DNA of 47,039 nt from Thermoplasmata archaeon (GCA_021817255.1 JAKAVO010000013.1:1-47039); one strand, 5' to 3'. Positions 18,036 to 25,965 are shown, counted from the first letter of the stretch. Notes: generated from the letters alone by a model not told the origin. Program-made: numbers and translations.

Positions 18036-18640
18036 TTTACTCTTTTAAGGTACCATCTCTCAGCGCCATCTTTCTCCCTGTTATAGCTCTCTTCCAGTGT
18101 GCCCGGTGCACCCATAACTCCCGGTTCGCCTTCCTGCCAGTTGGCCGGAGTTGCAAGTTTTCTTTCCCAGTTGAACTTCAAAGCCTTAATGACCCTGATC
18201 AGCTCAGAGATGCTTCTCCCGACTTCAGCGGGATAATATGCCATCCATCTTACTTTCTGGTTTGGATCAATTATGAAGATTCCCCTTACGGTCATCCCAT
18301 CAGCGGGATTTATGATATTAAAAATATTTGCGACTTCCTTGCTTACATCGGCTATTATTGGGAATGGTATCTCCACTCCGTACTTCTCCTTAATATCCCT
18401 CACCCATGCAATATGGCTGAATACACTGTCAATGCTCAATCCAACCAGGTCAACTCCGAGTTTCTTGAAATCATCAAACTTTTCTGTAAATGCCATAAAC
18501 TCGGTTGTGCACACCGGTGTAAAATCTCCCGGATGGGAGAAGAGCAAAACCCACTTTCCTTTATAGGAAGACATGGTAATAGGGCCTTTCGACGTATTTA
18601 CGGTAAAATCAGGGACTTTCTCCCCAAGCGCTATCGACAT
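18032..18640 (-). CDS. Peroxiredoxin, 1-Cys Prx6 type
   Basis: 202-residue thiol peroxidase that reduces H2O2 and organic hydroperoxides. The peroxidatic Cys44 is in HPGDFTPVCTTEF; the dimer/decamer C-terminal arm typical of the Prx6 group is present, with MVRW-type substrate Arg in DGMTVRGIF. Cys44 is the only cysteine: the resolving C-terminal cysteines of the related archaeal Aeropyrum-type enzymes are absent, so an external thiol or another mechanism must reduce the enzyme. It leads a two-gene operon with the 112-residue unknown. A candidate operator surrounds its TATA box. Confidence 0.94.
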   Translation of the reverse strand: MSIALGEKVPDFTVNTSKGPITMSSYKGKWVLLFSHPGDFTPVCTTEFMAFTEKFDDFKKLGVDLVGLSIDSVFSHIAWVRDIKEKYGVEIPFPIIADVSKEVANIFNIINPADGMTVRGIFIIDPNQKVRWMAYYPAEVGRSISELIRVIKALKFNWERKLATPANWQEGEPGVMGAPGTLEESYNREKDGAERWYLKRVK

Positions 18641-18650
18641 ATAATCACTG

Positions 18651-18686
18651 ATCAGGGATTATATTAACTTTATTAACTATCCTGAT
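18651..18686 (-). promoter_or_regulatory. Peroxiredoxin promoter with flanking inverted repeat
   Basis: Minus-strand TATA element (TTAATATAAT, centred about 18663) lies some 24 bases before the peroxiredoxin ATG at 18640. It is bracketed by ATCAGGGAT (18651-18659) and ATCCTGAT (18679-18686), an imperfect inverted repeat with half-sites centred about 30 bases apart. A protein bound there would cover the TATA box or the initiation region. The repeat is seen; the operator role is inferred. Confidence 0.45.
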
Positions 18687-18736
18687 TCTATGCAGATTAT
18701 GCACACAACTAAAAAATATAATATTAAATGGTTAGC

Positions 18737-20215
18737 CTACTGGTAAGAGGGGTCTACATAGTAATTGTGGAAACCACCATAATATCCAGACATCTTCTGG
18801 GATGCTGTAGACTCGCTGGAGATTGCATTTCCCATGTTTCCGTAGATCTTGTTAATTTTCTCCTCTACTGGCATATATATTTTGAGCGCTTCAAGCACAT
18901 CATCTTTCGTTATGTATTCGTGCTCCTTGCTTATTGCAATATCCCCTGCAGCCCTGATCAGGCCTCCAAGTTCCCTTAGCCTTAAAGTGAGTGCATTTTC
19001 CTTATGGTCTATTATATTCGCCCTTCTCCTGCCCTCTTCAACAATTATCATTGCAGCATCTATTTCCATATGCGGGATCTTTCCGTCACTGATGATTTCC
19101 TGGGCTATGAACTGCAAATACCTCTCTATATTTTTCTCATTTGCCTGCATAGACACTTCCATTAGCACTTCATACCCATTTCCCGCAATCCTTGATCTGA
19201 GCGGGCTCAAAATCTGTGGCAAATCCTGGATGTTGCATGCACCAACAAGGATGAAATCCGTAGGCACAGAATCAACTCTTACACTGGCGCCTGCGCTCTG
19301 GGGATTCCTTCCAGTAATTGGAAATTTTTTCTCCTGCATTGCCGTCAGTATAGATCTCTGGAGCTCTCCTAGATGTGTTATTTCATCAATGAAAAGAACT
19401 CCCTCATATGCTTCGTGAATGGAACCAGCTATAACTCTTTCATATGGCATCGTGCCAAGCTGTGGATGCCCACCGTATGGATCGTGCCTCACATCCCCAA
19501 GAAGTTCAGTTTCACTTGCTCCAGTCGCGAGGATGAATGTATTCCTGTTAAGGGGGACAATAACTTTGCTCGGGCTCTTTCTCTCCATTTTTTTCTTCCT
19601 TTCAAGCGCTTTTTCATCAAGAATCTTGATTTTTTCGTTAAAGCGTTCGTAAATTATTACCTCCTCCTTTTCACCAACCCTCCTGGTTGAGGAGACCCTT
19701 TCCATGTTGTTCTGGACGCCAAGTGCTGCACCCAGCACATTGAACATGTCTCCAAACGGGCCCTGGGGATTATTCTTGTTTTTTAACTCCCCGCATCTTG
19801 GGCAGGTCGTTTCCGTGTACATGGAAATATAGCCACAGGATGGGCATCTGTATCCGAGTTTTTCCGATACATCTGCCGGCACATCTTCAGGGCTGATTAT
19901 TGCCCCGTCAGCAGCATTCATCTCATCGCTTTCCTGTTCAACCTGGGATCTGCTCTTAATTTCAACGTATGGCCTCTCCGGATACATTAGATTATGGATA
20001 ACCCTTACTTCATGCTCAGGAACTGCAATTAAAAATGACATTGCCTGTGCTATCATTGACTTCCCTATTCCGGGTGGCCCAACAAGCAAAAGGTTTCTCC
20101 TCTGCTTTGCGGCGACTCTCGCTATCCTTACTGCATCATCCTGCCCAATTACCCTGTCCAGGGGATTGGACGGTATTTTTACATCTTCTGTAGTGCTCAC
20201 TTTTCTTTTTGGCAA
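18737..20215 (-). CDS. Lon-like AAA+ ATPase without protease domain, with zinc ribbon
   Basis: 492-residue AAA+ protein closest to the archaeal LonB/MCM-like helix-2-insert ATPases. Walker A is GPPGIGKS (46-53), Walker B LFIDEIT (274-280), sensor 1 is near GACNIQD (326-331) and the sensor-2 helix near LTLRLRELGG (409-418). Between Walker A and B sits a four-Cys zinc ribbon (C124-x2-C127, C138-x2-C141), where membrane-bound LonB has its transmembrane pair; no membrane helix is visible. The protein ends soon after the AAA+ lid, so the Ser-Lys Lon protease domain is missing. The TTG start follows the dnaG stop by 3 bases, with GAGGCG upstream as Shine-Dalgarno. A nucleic-acid or exosome-linked role is possible from context. 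Confidence 0.85.
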   Translation of the reverse strand: MPKRKVSTTEDVKIPSNPLDRVIGQDDAVRIARVAAKQRRNLLLVGPPGIGKSMIAQAMSFLIAVPEHEVRVIHNLMYPERPYVEIKSRSQVEQESDEMNAADGAIISPEDVPADVSEKLGYRCPSCGYISMYTETTCPRCGELKNKNNPQGPFGDMFNVLGAALGVQNNMERVSSTRRVGEKEEVIIYERFNEKIKILDEKALERKKKMERKSPSKVIVPLNRNTFILATGASETELLGDVRHDPYGGHPQLGTMPYERVIAGSIHEAYEGVLFIDEITHLGELQRSILTAMQEKKFPITGRNPQSAGASVRVDSVPTDFILVGACNIQDLPQILSPLRSRIAGNGYEVLMEVSMQANEKNIERYLQFIAQEIISDGKIPHMEIDAAMIIVEEGRRRANIIDHKENALTLRLRELGGLIRAAGDIAISKEHEYITKDDVLEALKIYMPVEEKINKIYGNMGNAISSESTASQKMSGYYGGFHNYYVDPSYQ

Positions 20216-20218
20216 AAT

Positions 20219-21598
20219 TCACGCCTCTTCCAATGGTATTACCCTCATGTTTTCGGGTTTCTTGGTAATGTTGCCTCTTTTAGCTCCGTAAATTATCTTG
20301 ACTCCTTTCGTGTGGCATATATCTACAAGCCTCTGGGAAATCACACCACCAGTGAGGACATACTCAACACTTTCCATTTCTGTAATTTTTTCTGGTGCTT
20401 CGGCAAGCTTGAAACTTTCCATTGGTTCTCCTTTTTCATTGACTATCTGGGTCTCCTTCCTTTCAAGCAATTCAGTTATCCTCCTTCTGACGCTGTTTGG
20501 ATCCATGATGGAAAATTTATTTCCTCTCTTGTTCTCTTCCGGTTCCTTCTGGCGCTCTTTCTTTTCCTCTGCAACCTGAACTTCTTTCTGGCGGTGTTCG
20601 TGCTTTTCGTGCTTTGGTTCATTGTCATGATCCCGCTGTTCATTCCTTTTCTGTTCGTGCCTCTCGTGCTCATGTGTTTTTGGCTCTGTTTTCACATGCT
20701 CCGGTTCCTGAACTTCCCCGCTCGTTTCCCTTTCATTCTTCTCACTGAGGTTCTTCAGTTCGTCATTCATTCCCCTCATCGCAAGATATTGCTCTGTTGG
20801 GGTTTTGTACCTCAAGGCTTTTACTATCTGCTTGTAGCTTAACTCCTCGACTTCAGTTCCCGGAGGTGCCCTTGCTACAAAGTCCACTTCTGCAACCTGG
20901 AGCATTTCCTTCAGTATCAGATCCCCTCCACGGTCTCCGTCAAGGAATACTGTCACTGTCCTCTCAGTGGAAATTTTCTGGACTGCTCTTGGTATATTCG
21001 TTCCCTGCACAGCTATGGTGTTCTTGATTCCATATTTCAGAAGGTTCAGCACATCGTTTCTTCCTTCGACAACAATTATTGAATCTGAATCCCTGATTGC
21101 TGGCCCCGCAGGCAGTTTCTCTTCACCATAGGAAATTATCTCTCCCCTTTCAACCTCTTCCCTGACGGTAGAAATTATGCTTTCACTGACTGTCTTTCCG
21201 GAATCGCTCATTTTCTTGTATAGCTGCTCTGCCCTTTCTACTATTTTCTTTCTTCTTTCCTGCCTTACATCTTCAACGCTTTCAATTTCAACCTTTGCCT
21301 TGCATGGCCCTATCCTGTCAATGGTTTCAAGTGAAGCAGCAAGAATTGAGCTTTCAACCTGATCAAGGCCTGATGGTATCAACGCGAACCCTTCAGTCCT
21401 TCCTTTTTTGCTGTCTATCTCAACCTCTATTCTTCCTATTTTGCCTCCTTTCTGGAGGTCCCTAAGATCTAGCTCTTCACCTAACAGTCCTTCCGTCTGG
21501 CCAAAAATAGCCCCGACAACATCGGGTTTTTCAACCACCCCATCGGCATAGACTTTTGCTTTTATCAGATATTTTGTGATATTTGGATCTACATTCAT
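20219..21598 (-). CDS. dnaG: Archaeal DnaG (TOPRIM protein, exosome-associated)
   Basis: 459-residue archaeal DnaG. Characterised archaeal DnaG proteins are stable subunits of the RNA exosome, conferring poly(A) preference, and have weak primase activity. The TOPRIM domain (about 170-255) has the catalytic Glu in VVEGRNDVLNL (177-187) and the metal-binding FLDGDRGGD (218-226). Residues about 282-360 form a highly charged His/Glu/Lys/Arg/Gln-rich linker before a conserved C-terminal module (about 365-459). I start at ATG 21598 because AGAGGTG lies 6 bases before it; a GTG at 21607 is possible. The Lon-like ATPase follows in the same operon. Confidence 0.94.
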   Translation of the reverse strand: MNVDPNITKYLIKAKVYADGVVEKPDVVGAIFGQTEGLLGEELDLRDLQKGGKIGRIEVEIDSKKGRTEGFALIPSGLDQVESSILAASLETIDRIGPCKAKVEIESVEDVRQERRKKIVERAEQLYKKMSDSGKTVSESIISTVREEVERGEIISYGEEKLPAGPAIRDSDSIIVVEGRNDVLNLLKYGIKNTIAVQGTNIPRAVQKISTERTVTVFLDGDRGGDLILKEMLQVAEVDFVARAPPGTEVEELSYKQIVKALRYKTPTEQYLAMRGMNDELKNLSEKNERETSGEVQEPEHVKTEPKTHEHERHEQKRNEQRDHDNEPKHEKHEHRQKEVQVAEEKKERQKEPEENKRGNKFSIMDPNSVRRRITELLERKETQIVNEKGEPMESFKLAEAPEKITEMESVEYVLTGGVISQRLVDICHTKGVKIIYGAKRGNITKKPENMRVIPLEEA

Positions 21599-21846
21599 CA
21601 AGTACACCTCTGTTAATTATGGGTAGAAAATGGCTAATATTTATTTTACACCAATCTACTTCCATGTAGAATTGATTGCATGTTAATATTTAATTTATTC
21701 TAAAGACTAGTGGGCAAATTGCATTTTTTTGAATATATTGAAATAATAGTGCCGGAAAACCATGTATTATCGAGCTTAAAGATGCCATTTTTCAAGAGGT
21801 TGCTTTTGCAGAGGAAAATAAAAACTAATAAATCATTGTAATCTAT

Positions 21847-22896
21847 ATGCTAGAGTTTATGATAAGATATGGTATCGCTGGTATCCCCCTTACCAGCAAG
21901 GGTAGAACCTTTGTTGATTCAGTTGAAGAGATTTATAAGCTAGGGCTGAAGGCACTTGAGGTACAGCTTCTTAGAGTCAATGTCCAGGAGAACCAGGGTA
22001 TTGAATATGCTGGGATGCTGCCAAAAGACAATGAGAATTCGATCATAATAGATGTGCTGAGGCCAAATGAAGAGGGCATATACTCAAGCATTGGAACGGA
22101 CACTGTGATCCAGGAAGACGACATCGTTGAGGAACTGTTCTGGAATATGGCGAAAAACTATGATGACCTGAAGCTCGGGGGAGACCTTGCAAAGGAGCTT
22201 GACGTCCTTCTTTCATTGCATAGCCCTTATTACATGGATATGCTTACTACCAAAGCGCTTTCCAACGATGAAGATATTTCAGAAAGATCAATCAACCATC
22301 TCAAGTGGTCTTTAATAATTGGCAAAGCAATGAATGCAAGGCGTGTTGTGACCCACACAGGCTTTTACAATGAAACAAAAAAGGGGAGCCTAAAGAAGGC
22401 AATTGAAATTTATTCAGCAATTGACAAGGAAATGGGCAGGGAGCGCGGGTTTCCTTATATAGGCGTGGAAACATCGGGAAAGCCTGAAATATTTGGATCC
22501 GCAGAGGACCTGTTTTCTATAGCAAAAAAAGTTCCTTCTGTAGAGCCCATACTGAACATGCCCCATTACCATGCAAGGACAAACGGAAGCCTGATCCAGG
22601 CAAAGAATTTCATAGAAGTAATCAACAAGTTCAAGCAATACTGCAAGAATGATTTATATGTTGAGTTTGCCGGTGTTGACTACTCCGGTTCAACAGAGAC
22701 AAAACTTACTGCTATCAAGCACGGGGACCTGAAGTTTGAAACAATGTCAGAGGTTTTGATGGACTACCAGGACGATCTTACACTTATATCCAGTTCTCCG
22801 CTGCTTGAGCATGATGCCCAGTATATGGAGGTAATATACGCTAGAAACTTTGCAAGGCATTTGCAGAGAAAAAAAGAAAGAGGTAAGGAAAAATGA
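21847..22896 (+). CDS. Endonuclease IV-like TIM-barrel protein (AP endonuclease family 2)
   Basis: 349-residue TIM-barrel protein similar to endonuclease IV (Nfo), a Zn-dependent AP endonuclease of base excision repair. Probable metal ligands follow the family order: His in LLSLHSPYYMD, His in VVTHTGFYN, Glu in YIGVETSGKP, His in LNMPHYHARTNG, Glu/Asp in YVEFAGVDYSG, and a final KHGDLKFE. These differ in detail from classical Nfo (for example the DTCHA and NDSK motifs), so a related xylose-isomerase-like activity is not excluded. A second in-frame ATG at 21859 is an alternative start. It is coupled by ATGA to a small gene. Confidence 0.8.
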   Translation: MLEFMIRYGIAGIPLTSKGRTFVDSVEEIYKLGLKALEVQLLRVNVQENQGIEYAGMLPKDNENSIIIDVLRPNEEGIYSSIGTDTVIQEDDIVEELFWNMAKNYDDLKLGGDLAKELDVLLSLHSPYYMDMLTTKALSNDEDISERSINHLKWSLIIGKAMNARRVVTHTGFYNETKKGSLKKAIEIYSAIDKEMGRERGFPYIGVETSGKPEIFGSAEDLFSIAKKVPSVEPILNMPHYHARTNGSLIQAKNFIEVINKFKQYCKNDLYVEFAGVDYSGSTETKLTAIKHGDLKFETMSEVLMDYQDDLTLISSSPLLEHDAQYMEVIYARNFARHLQRKKERGKEK

Positions 22897-23183
22897 GGGA
22901 ATATCCGGTAAAAAAAGGAAATAAAACTGATGTGGGCGCAATACTTGAAAAGGCAAACAAATTTTCAAAAGATGGGAAGGTTGAAGGGGACATGGTAACA
23001 TTCACGCTTCCCGGGCTGAAAAAAGTTGAGGTACAGTGTGGAAAGAAAAATCTATTCATAGGGACTGAAACAGATGAATCATATGGAGAACCAATGAATT
23101 CAATCAAGATTTTCAATAACTTCCTGCTAGAAGCAACTGGATTCGACTCAAAAGAAAGGAAAAAAAGATTTTCAAAAATTTAA
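22893..23183 (+). CDS. Small unknown archaeal protein downstream of the endonuclease IV-like gene
   Basis: 96-residue basic protein that I cannot assign with confidence; it has the look of the small conserved hypothetical proteins shared among Thermoplasmatales. An alternating pattern near 30-60 (MVTFTLPGLKKVEVQCGKKN) suggests a small beta-sheet, followed by a C-terminal helix. The start overlaps the upstream stop (ATGA), so it is coupled to the putative repair nuclease. It ends 15 bases from the convergent HTa gene. Confidence 0.7.
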   Translation: MREYPVKKGNKTDVGAILEKANKFSKDGKVEGDMVTFTLPGLKKVEVQCGKKNLFIGTETDESYGEPMNSIKIFNNFLLEATGFDSKERKKRFSKI

Positions 23184-23198
23184 ATTAAAAAATTGTGT

Positions 23199-23471
23199 TT
23201 AGTTTTTGTATTTTATCTTGCTTGAGGGCCTGAAAACAAACTTCTCCTTCTGGGGGACCTTTATTTCCTTTCTGGTCTGCGGGTTTTTAGCGACCCTTGG
23301 CTTCTGTGTTTTTCTTTCGAAAATTCCAAAACCAGCCAGGTTTATTTTCTGCTTCTTGTTGGCCTCGCTTACTACCTCATCCAGAAAGACTTTTATGACC
23401 TCTCTGGCAACTTTCTGTGTCTGTCCAGTCTTTTTAGACACTTCCTTAGACAATTCACTTATGCCTACCAT
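23199..23471 (-). CDS. HTa: HU-family DNA-binding protein HTa
   Basis: 90-residue bacterial-type HU protein. HTa of Thermoplasma, acquired from bacteria, wraps DNA in place of archaeal histones and is a main chromatin protein in this order. The dimerisation helices are at the N-terminus (GISELSKEVSKKTGQ...), INLAGFGIFERK (about 46-57) is the conserved saddle, and the DNA-intercalating arm carries the RVAKNPQTRKEI Pro loop (about 60-71), followed by the F-RPSSKIK end. ATG 23471 gives a protein of the same length as Thermoplasma HTa; a TTG at 23480 in frame is less likely. Its presence supports the taxonomic placement. Confidence 0.95.
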   Translation of the reverse strand: MVGISELSKEVSKKTGQTQKVAREVIKVFLDEVVSEANKKQKINLAGFGIFERKTQKPRVAKNPQTRKEIKVPQKEKFVFRPSSKIKYKN

Positions 23472-23478
23472 TTTAACC

Positions 23479-23503
23479 AATACTTAATACACATACAAGT
23501 ATT
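23479..23503 (-). promoter_or_regulatory. Inverted repeat upstream of HTa
   Basis: AATACTT (23479-23485) and AAGTATT (23497-23503) form a perfect 7-base inverted repeat with an 11-base spacer, lying between the HTa start and a further upstream A/T-rich TATA candidate (about 23502-23514). It could be an operator, for example for autoregulation; the region is very A/T-rich, so chance is possible. Confidence 0.3.
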
Positions 23504-23729
23504 AAAATATTTTTATTCTTTTTTTAGTAAACCTAGCAAATAACACTAAGTGGGGATATATCATTATTTTAATAAAAATAAAAAATCAACATATTTAGTT
23601 TATTTCTGAAATCTTTCTGTCAAAACCATGACATTTTGTCACAAATCGCACACAACAGCGGTCATTCTGGTTAAAACAAACGCACATGGCATTGAATAAA
23701 CTTACTTATGATGAGTTGATTATGTTTCA

Positions 23730-24380
23730 TTGGACTACTTTGAGTTGCATAAATTATTGAAGCAGGAGTATGGAGAGCTGCACTGGTGGCCTGCAGAAAC
23801 GGTTGACCAGGTGATACTTGGTGCAATACTGACTCAAAACACTTCATGGAATAATGTCAGGCTTGCTATGAACAACCTTTCTAAAGCAAAATTAGACAGC
23901 ATAGATGCAATTGCATCTTTGCCCGTTGAAGAAATTAAAAAATACATTAAGCCTGCAGGTTTTTTCAACCAGAAATCAGTTTATCTCAAGGAGATATGCA
24001 CTCAGATAAGAAAAGAGGGTGGCATAAGCAGGCTGGAAAAGATGAGTGACAAAGATATTGAAGCTTTCCTCATAAAAATAAAAGGTGTTGGAAAAGAAAC
24101 CATGCAGGATATTATGTTATATGCCTTCAAAAGAAATGTTTTTGTTGTAGACAAGTACACTGAAAGGCTCTTCTCCAGGATTGGAATAATTAAGCCGGGC
24201 ATGAAAGAAGCACATAGGCTTGGAAAGGAAATTGAGAATAGCATGAGCCTTGAAGATTTGAATAATTTTCATGGAGAAATAGTGGAAATAAGCAAGAGCA
24301 TCTGTAAAGCCAGGCCAGAATGCGGAGTGTGCTTTTTACGCAATAATTGCAGTTATGAGAAGGATTTTACTGAACCATAG
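23730..24380 (+). CDS. HhH-GPD DNA glycosylase with [4Fe-4S] cluster (endonuclease III-like)
   Basis: 216-residue base-excision glycosylase. The N-terminal WWPAETVDQVILGAILTQNT matches the archaeal branch that includes a uracil/8-oxoguanine glycosylase described from Methanocaldococcus. The helix-hairpin-helix is IKGVGKET (about 117-124) and the catalytic Asp141 is in FVVDKYT. Glu123 stands where E. coli Nth has its lyase Lys, so it is expected to be a monofunctional glycosylase without beta-lyase. The cluster ligands are C192-x5-C198-x2-C201-x5-C207, one residue shorter in the first gap than classical Nth. TTG start. The final 28 bases overlap the convergent aIF2-gamma gene. Confidence 0.9.
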   Translation: MDYFELHKLLKQEYGELHWWPAETVDQVILGAILTQNTSWNNVRLAMNNLSKAKLDSIDAIASLPVEEIKKYIKPAGFFNQKSVYLKEICTQIRKEGGISRLEKMSDKDIEAFLIKIKGVGKETMQDIMLYAFKRNVFVVDKYTERLFSRIGIIKPGMKEAHRLGKEIENSMSLEDLNNFHGEIVEISKSICKARPECGVCFLRNNCSYEKDFTEP

Positions 24381-25579
24381 CCTATGAGCCTCCACCGGTT
24401 CGATATCCTTCTGCCTATGGAGATTCTCTCACCCTGCTGCACTGCAACCGGGTACCTCAGCATTATTTCAATTTCCTCGTCTCTTGCATTTGAGATCATT
24501 CCAATAGTGTTTGAAGTTCCAAATGTAAGCATAACGCTTTCCCTTGTTCTTATCGGCTCAACTTTCATTTCTTCATCAAAACCAACAACCCTGTTCAGCA
24601 AGTGGGAATCTGCCACTATAAAGGTTGCAACCGCAGGGACTTTGCCAGCTTTGCCAAGTATTCTGCCTGTAAGCGAGTCATTCTTGGTCAGGAACGGATC
24701 AAGGTATGTGCCAACTGCAGAGAGGCCTCCCGGGACTATCTCTTCATAGGAACTTGAACCAGACATCAGTGATGAAACTTCAGAAAAAACGTTTTCCCAT
24801 ATTGTTTTGTTTCCCTTGGTTTGCTGGATTCCAGGTGCTATTTCTATTTCATCCCCCACTTTCAAGATCCCCTGGACAAGAGACCCTCCAAGCACCCCGC
24901 CTTTAAGTTCAGATGGCACAAGCCCTGGCTTGTTAATATCGAATGACCTTGCAACATACATTAATGGATCAAGCTCTTTGCTTTTCTTTGGCGTCGGAAT
25001 GAATTCTTCTATTGCTTCAAAAACCTTGTCTATATTCTTGTTATGATATGCACTTACCGGAATGACAGGAGCATTTTCAGCAACGCTTCCTTTAACAAAA
25101 TCCTTTATTTCCTTATAATTTTCAAGTGCCCTTTCTTTTGTTACCAGGTCGATTTTATTTTGAATAATTATGATGTTTTTTATTCCCATTATCTCAAGCG
25201 CAGTAAGATGCTCTCTCGTCTGGGGTTGTGGGCATTTTTCGTTGGCTGCAATGACAAGAAGAGCCCCGTCCATAATTGAAGAGCCTGAAAGCATTGTTGC
25301 CATCAGGGTTTCATGCCCGGGTGCATCCACAAATGATATGACCCTTTCAAGCTTGCAGTTTTTATCAACAGGTTTATTGGAATAAACCTTCCCGTTGTCT
25401 TCACAGGCATAAACTGGAGTATCCGCATATCCTAACTTTATTGAGATGCCCCTTTTAATCTCTTCAGAGTGTATGTCTGTCTTTTTCCCAGTAAGGGCTC
25501 TGGTCAGCGTACTTTTGCCATGGTCAACATGGCCCACCATGCCTATATTTACCACAGGCTGTGGCAACTTACTGCTCAT
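24353..25579 (-). CDS. eif2g: Translation initiation factor aIF2 subunit gamma
   Basis: 408-residue GTPase core of aIF2, which brings Met-tRNAi to the small ribosomal subunit. G1 is GHVDHGKST (16-24), G3 DAPGHE (85-90), G4 NKID and the SAYH-type G5 follow; two beta-barrel domains complete the protein. The zinc knuckle, normally four cysteines, has only Cys59 and Cys75 here, so it probably does not bind zinc. The start overlaps the rps6e stop (ATGA), a gene pair seen in other archaea. Confidence 0.97.
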   Translation of the reverse strand: MSSKLPQPVVNIGMVGHVDHGKSTLTRALTGKKTDIHSEEIKRGISIKLGYADTPVYACEDNGKVYSNKPVDKNCKLERVISFVDAPGHETLMATMLSGSSIMDGALLVIAANEKCPQPQTREHLTALEIMGIKNIIIIQNKIDLVTKERALENYKEIKDFVKGSVAENAPVIPVSAYHNKNIDKVFEAIEEFIPTPKKSKELDPLMYVARSFDINKPGLVPSELKGGVLGGSLVQGILKVGDEIEIAPGIQQTKGNKTIWENVFSEVSSLMSGSSSYEEIVPGGLSAVGTYLDPFLTKNDSLTGRILGKAGKVPAVATFIVADSHLLNRVVGFDEEMKVEPIRTRESVMLTFGTSNTIGMISNARDEEIEIMLRYPVAVQQGERISIGRRISNRWRLIGYGSVKSFS

Positions 25580-25965
25580 TCTTTAGGTGCCTCAGGTTTT
25601 TCCAGTGGATCCGGCCCATATTGGGTCACTATGAAATTTAACTGAGAAATGTCAGGTCCAACAATTGCCCCCCTGAATGTAACTCTTTCCCTCAGCCCTC
25701 TTTTTCCCCTGTCACCCTTGGTATATGTAACAAGTATCCTCTTTTTCCCCTGAATAAAAAGGTCAGGTTTCATCGGGAATCCATCTATGGATGAGCCACC
25801 GGTTATTTTCAGTTTATAGCCCGGCATTTCGAAAAATATTCCATCAATTTCTTCTCCAACCTTTCTTCCATTCAGCAGACTAAGGTTCTCAGGCTTAATC
25901 TCTCTCTTGTATGTTTTTCCAGTTTTTTTGTCAGCAATGATTGCTAACGAATTTCCTCCAGCCAT
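25576..25965 (-). CDS. rps6e: 30S ribosomal protein S6e
   Basis: 129-residue archaeal/eukaryotic ribosomal protein of the small subunit. Signature elements are LNGRKVGEEIDG (about 30-41), GYKLKITGGSSIDGFPMKPD (about 49-68) and the GKRGLRERVTFRG end of the core. Length is standard for archaeal S6e. Unlike most genes here it has a leader with a strong AGGAGG Shine-Dalgarno. It leads the operon with aIF2-gamma. Confidence 0.97.
   Translation of the reverse strand: MAGGNSLAIIADKKTGKTYKREIKPENLSLLNGRKVGEEIDGIFFEMPGYKLKITGGSSIDGFPMKPDLFIQGKKRILVTYTKGDRGKRGLRERVTFRGAIVGPDISQLNFIVTQYGPDPLEKPEAPKE

Noticed and set aside
20312-20842. 177-codon open frame on the plus strand inside dnaG
   Set aside because: It is opposite the charged linker and C-terminal part of DnaG; the Phe/Leu/Trp-rich product is an effect of Lys/Glu/His codons read backwards.
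23618-23641. TGTCA / TGACA / TGTCA repeats, including the palindrome TGACATTTTGTCA, before the glycosylase gene
   Set aside because: Short elements in an A/T-rich spacer, some 90 bases from the start; no geometry that points to a particular promoter.
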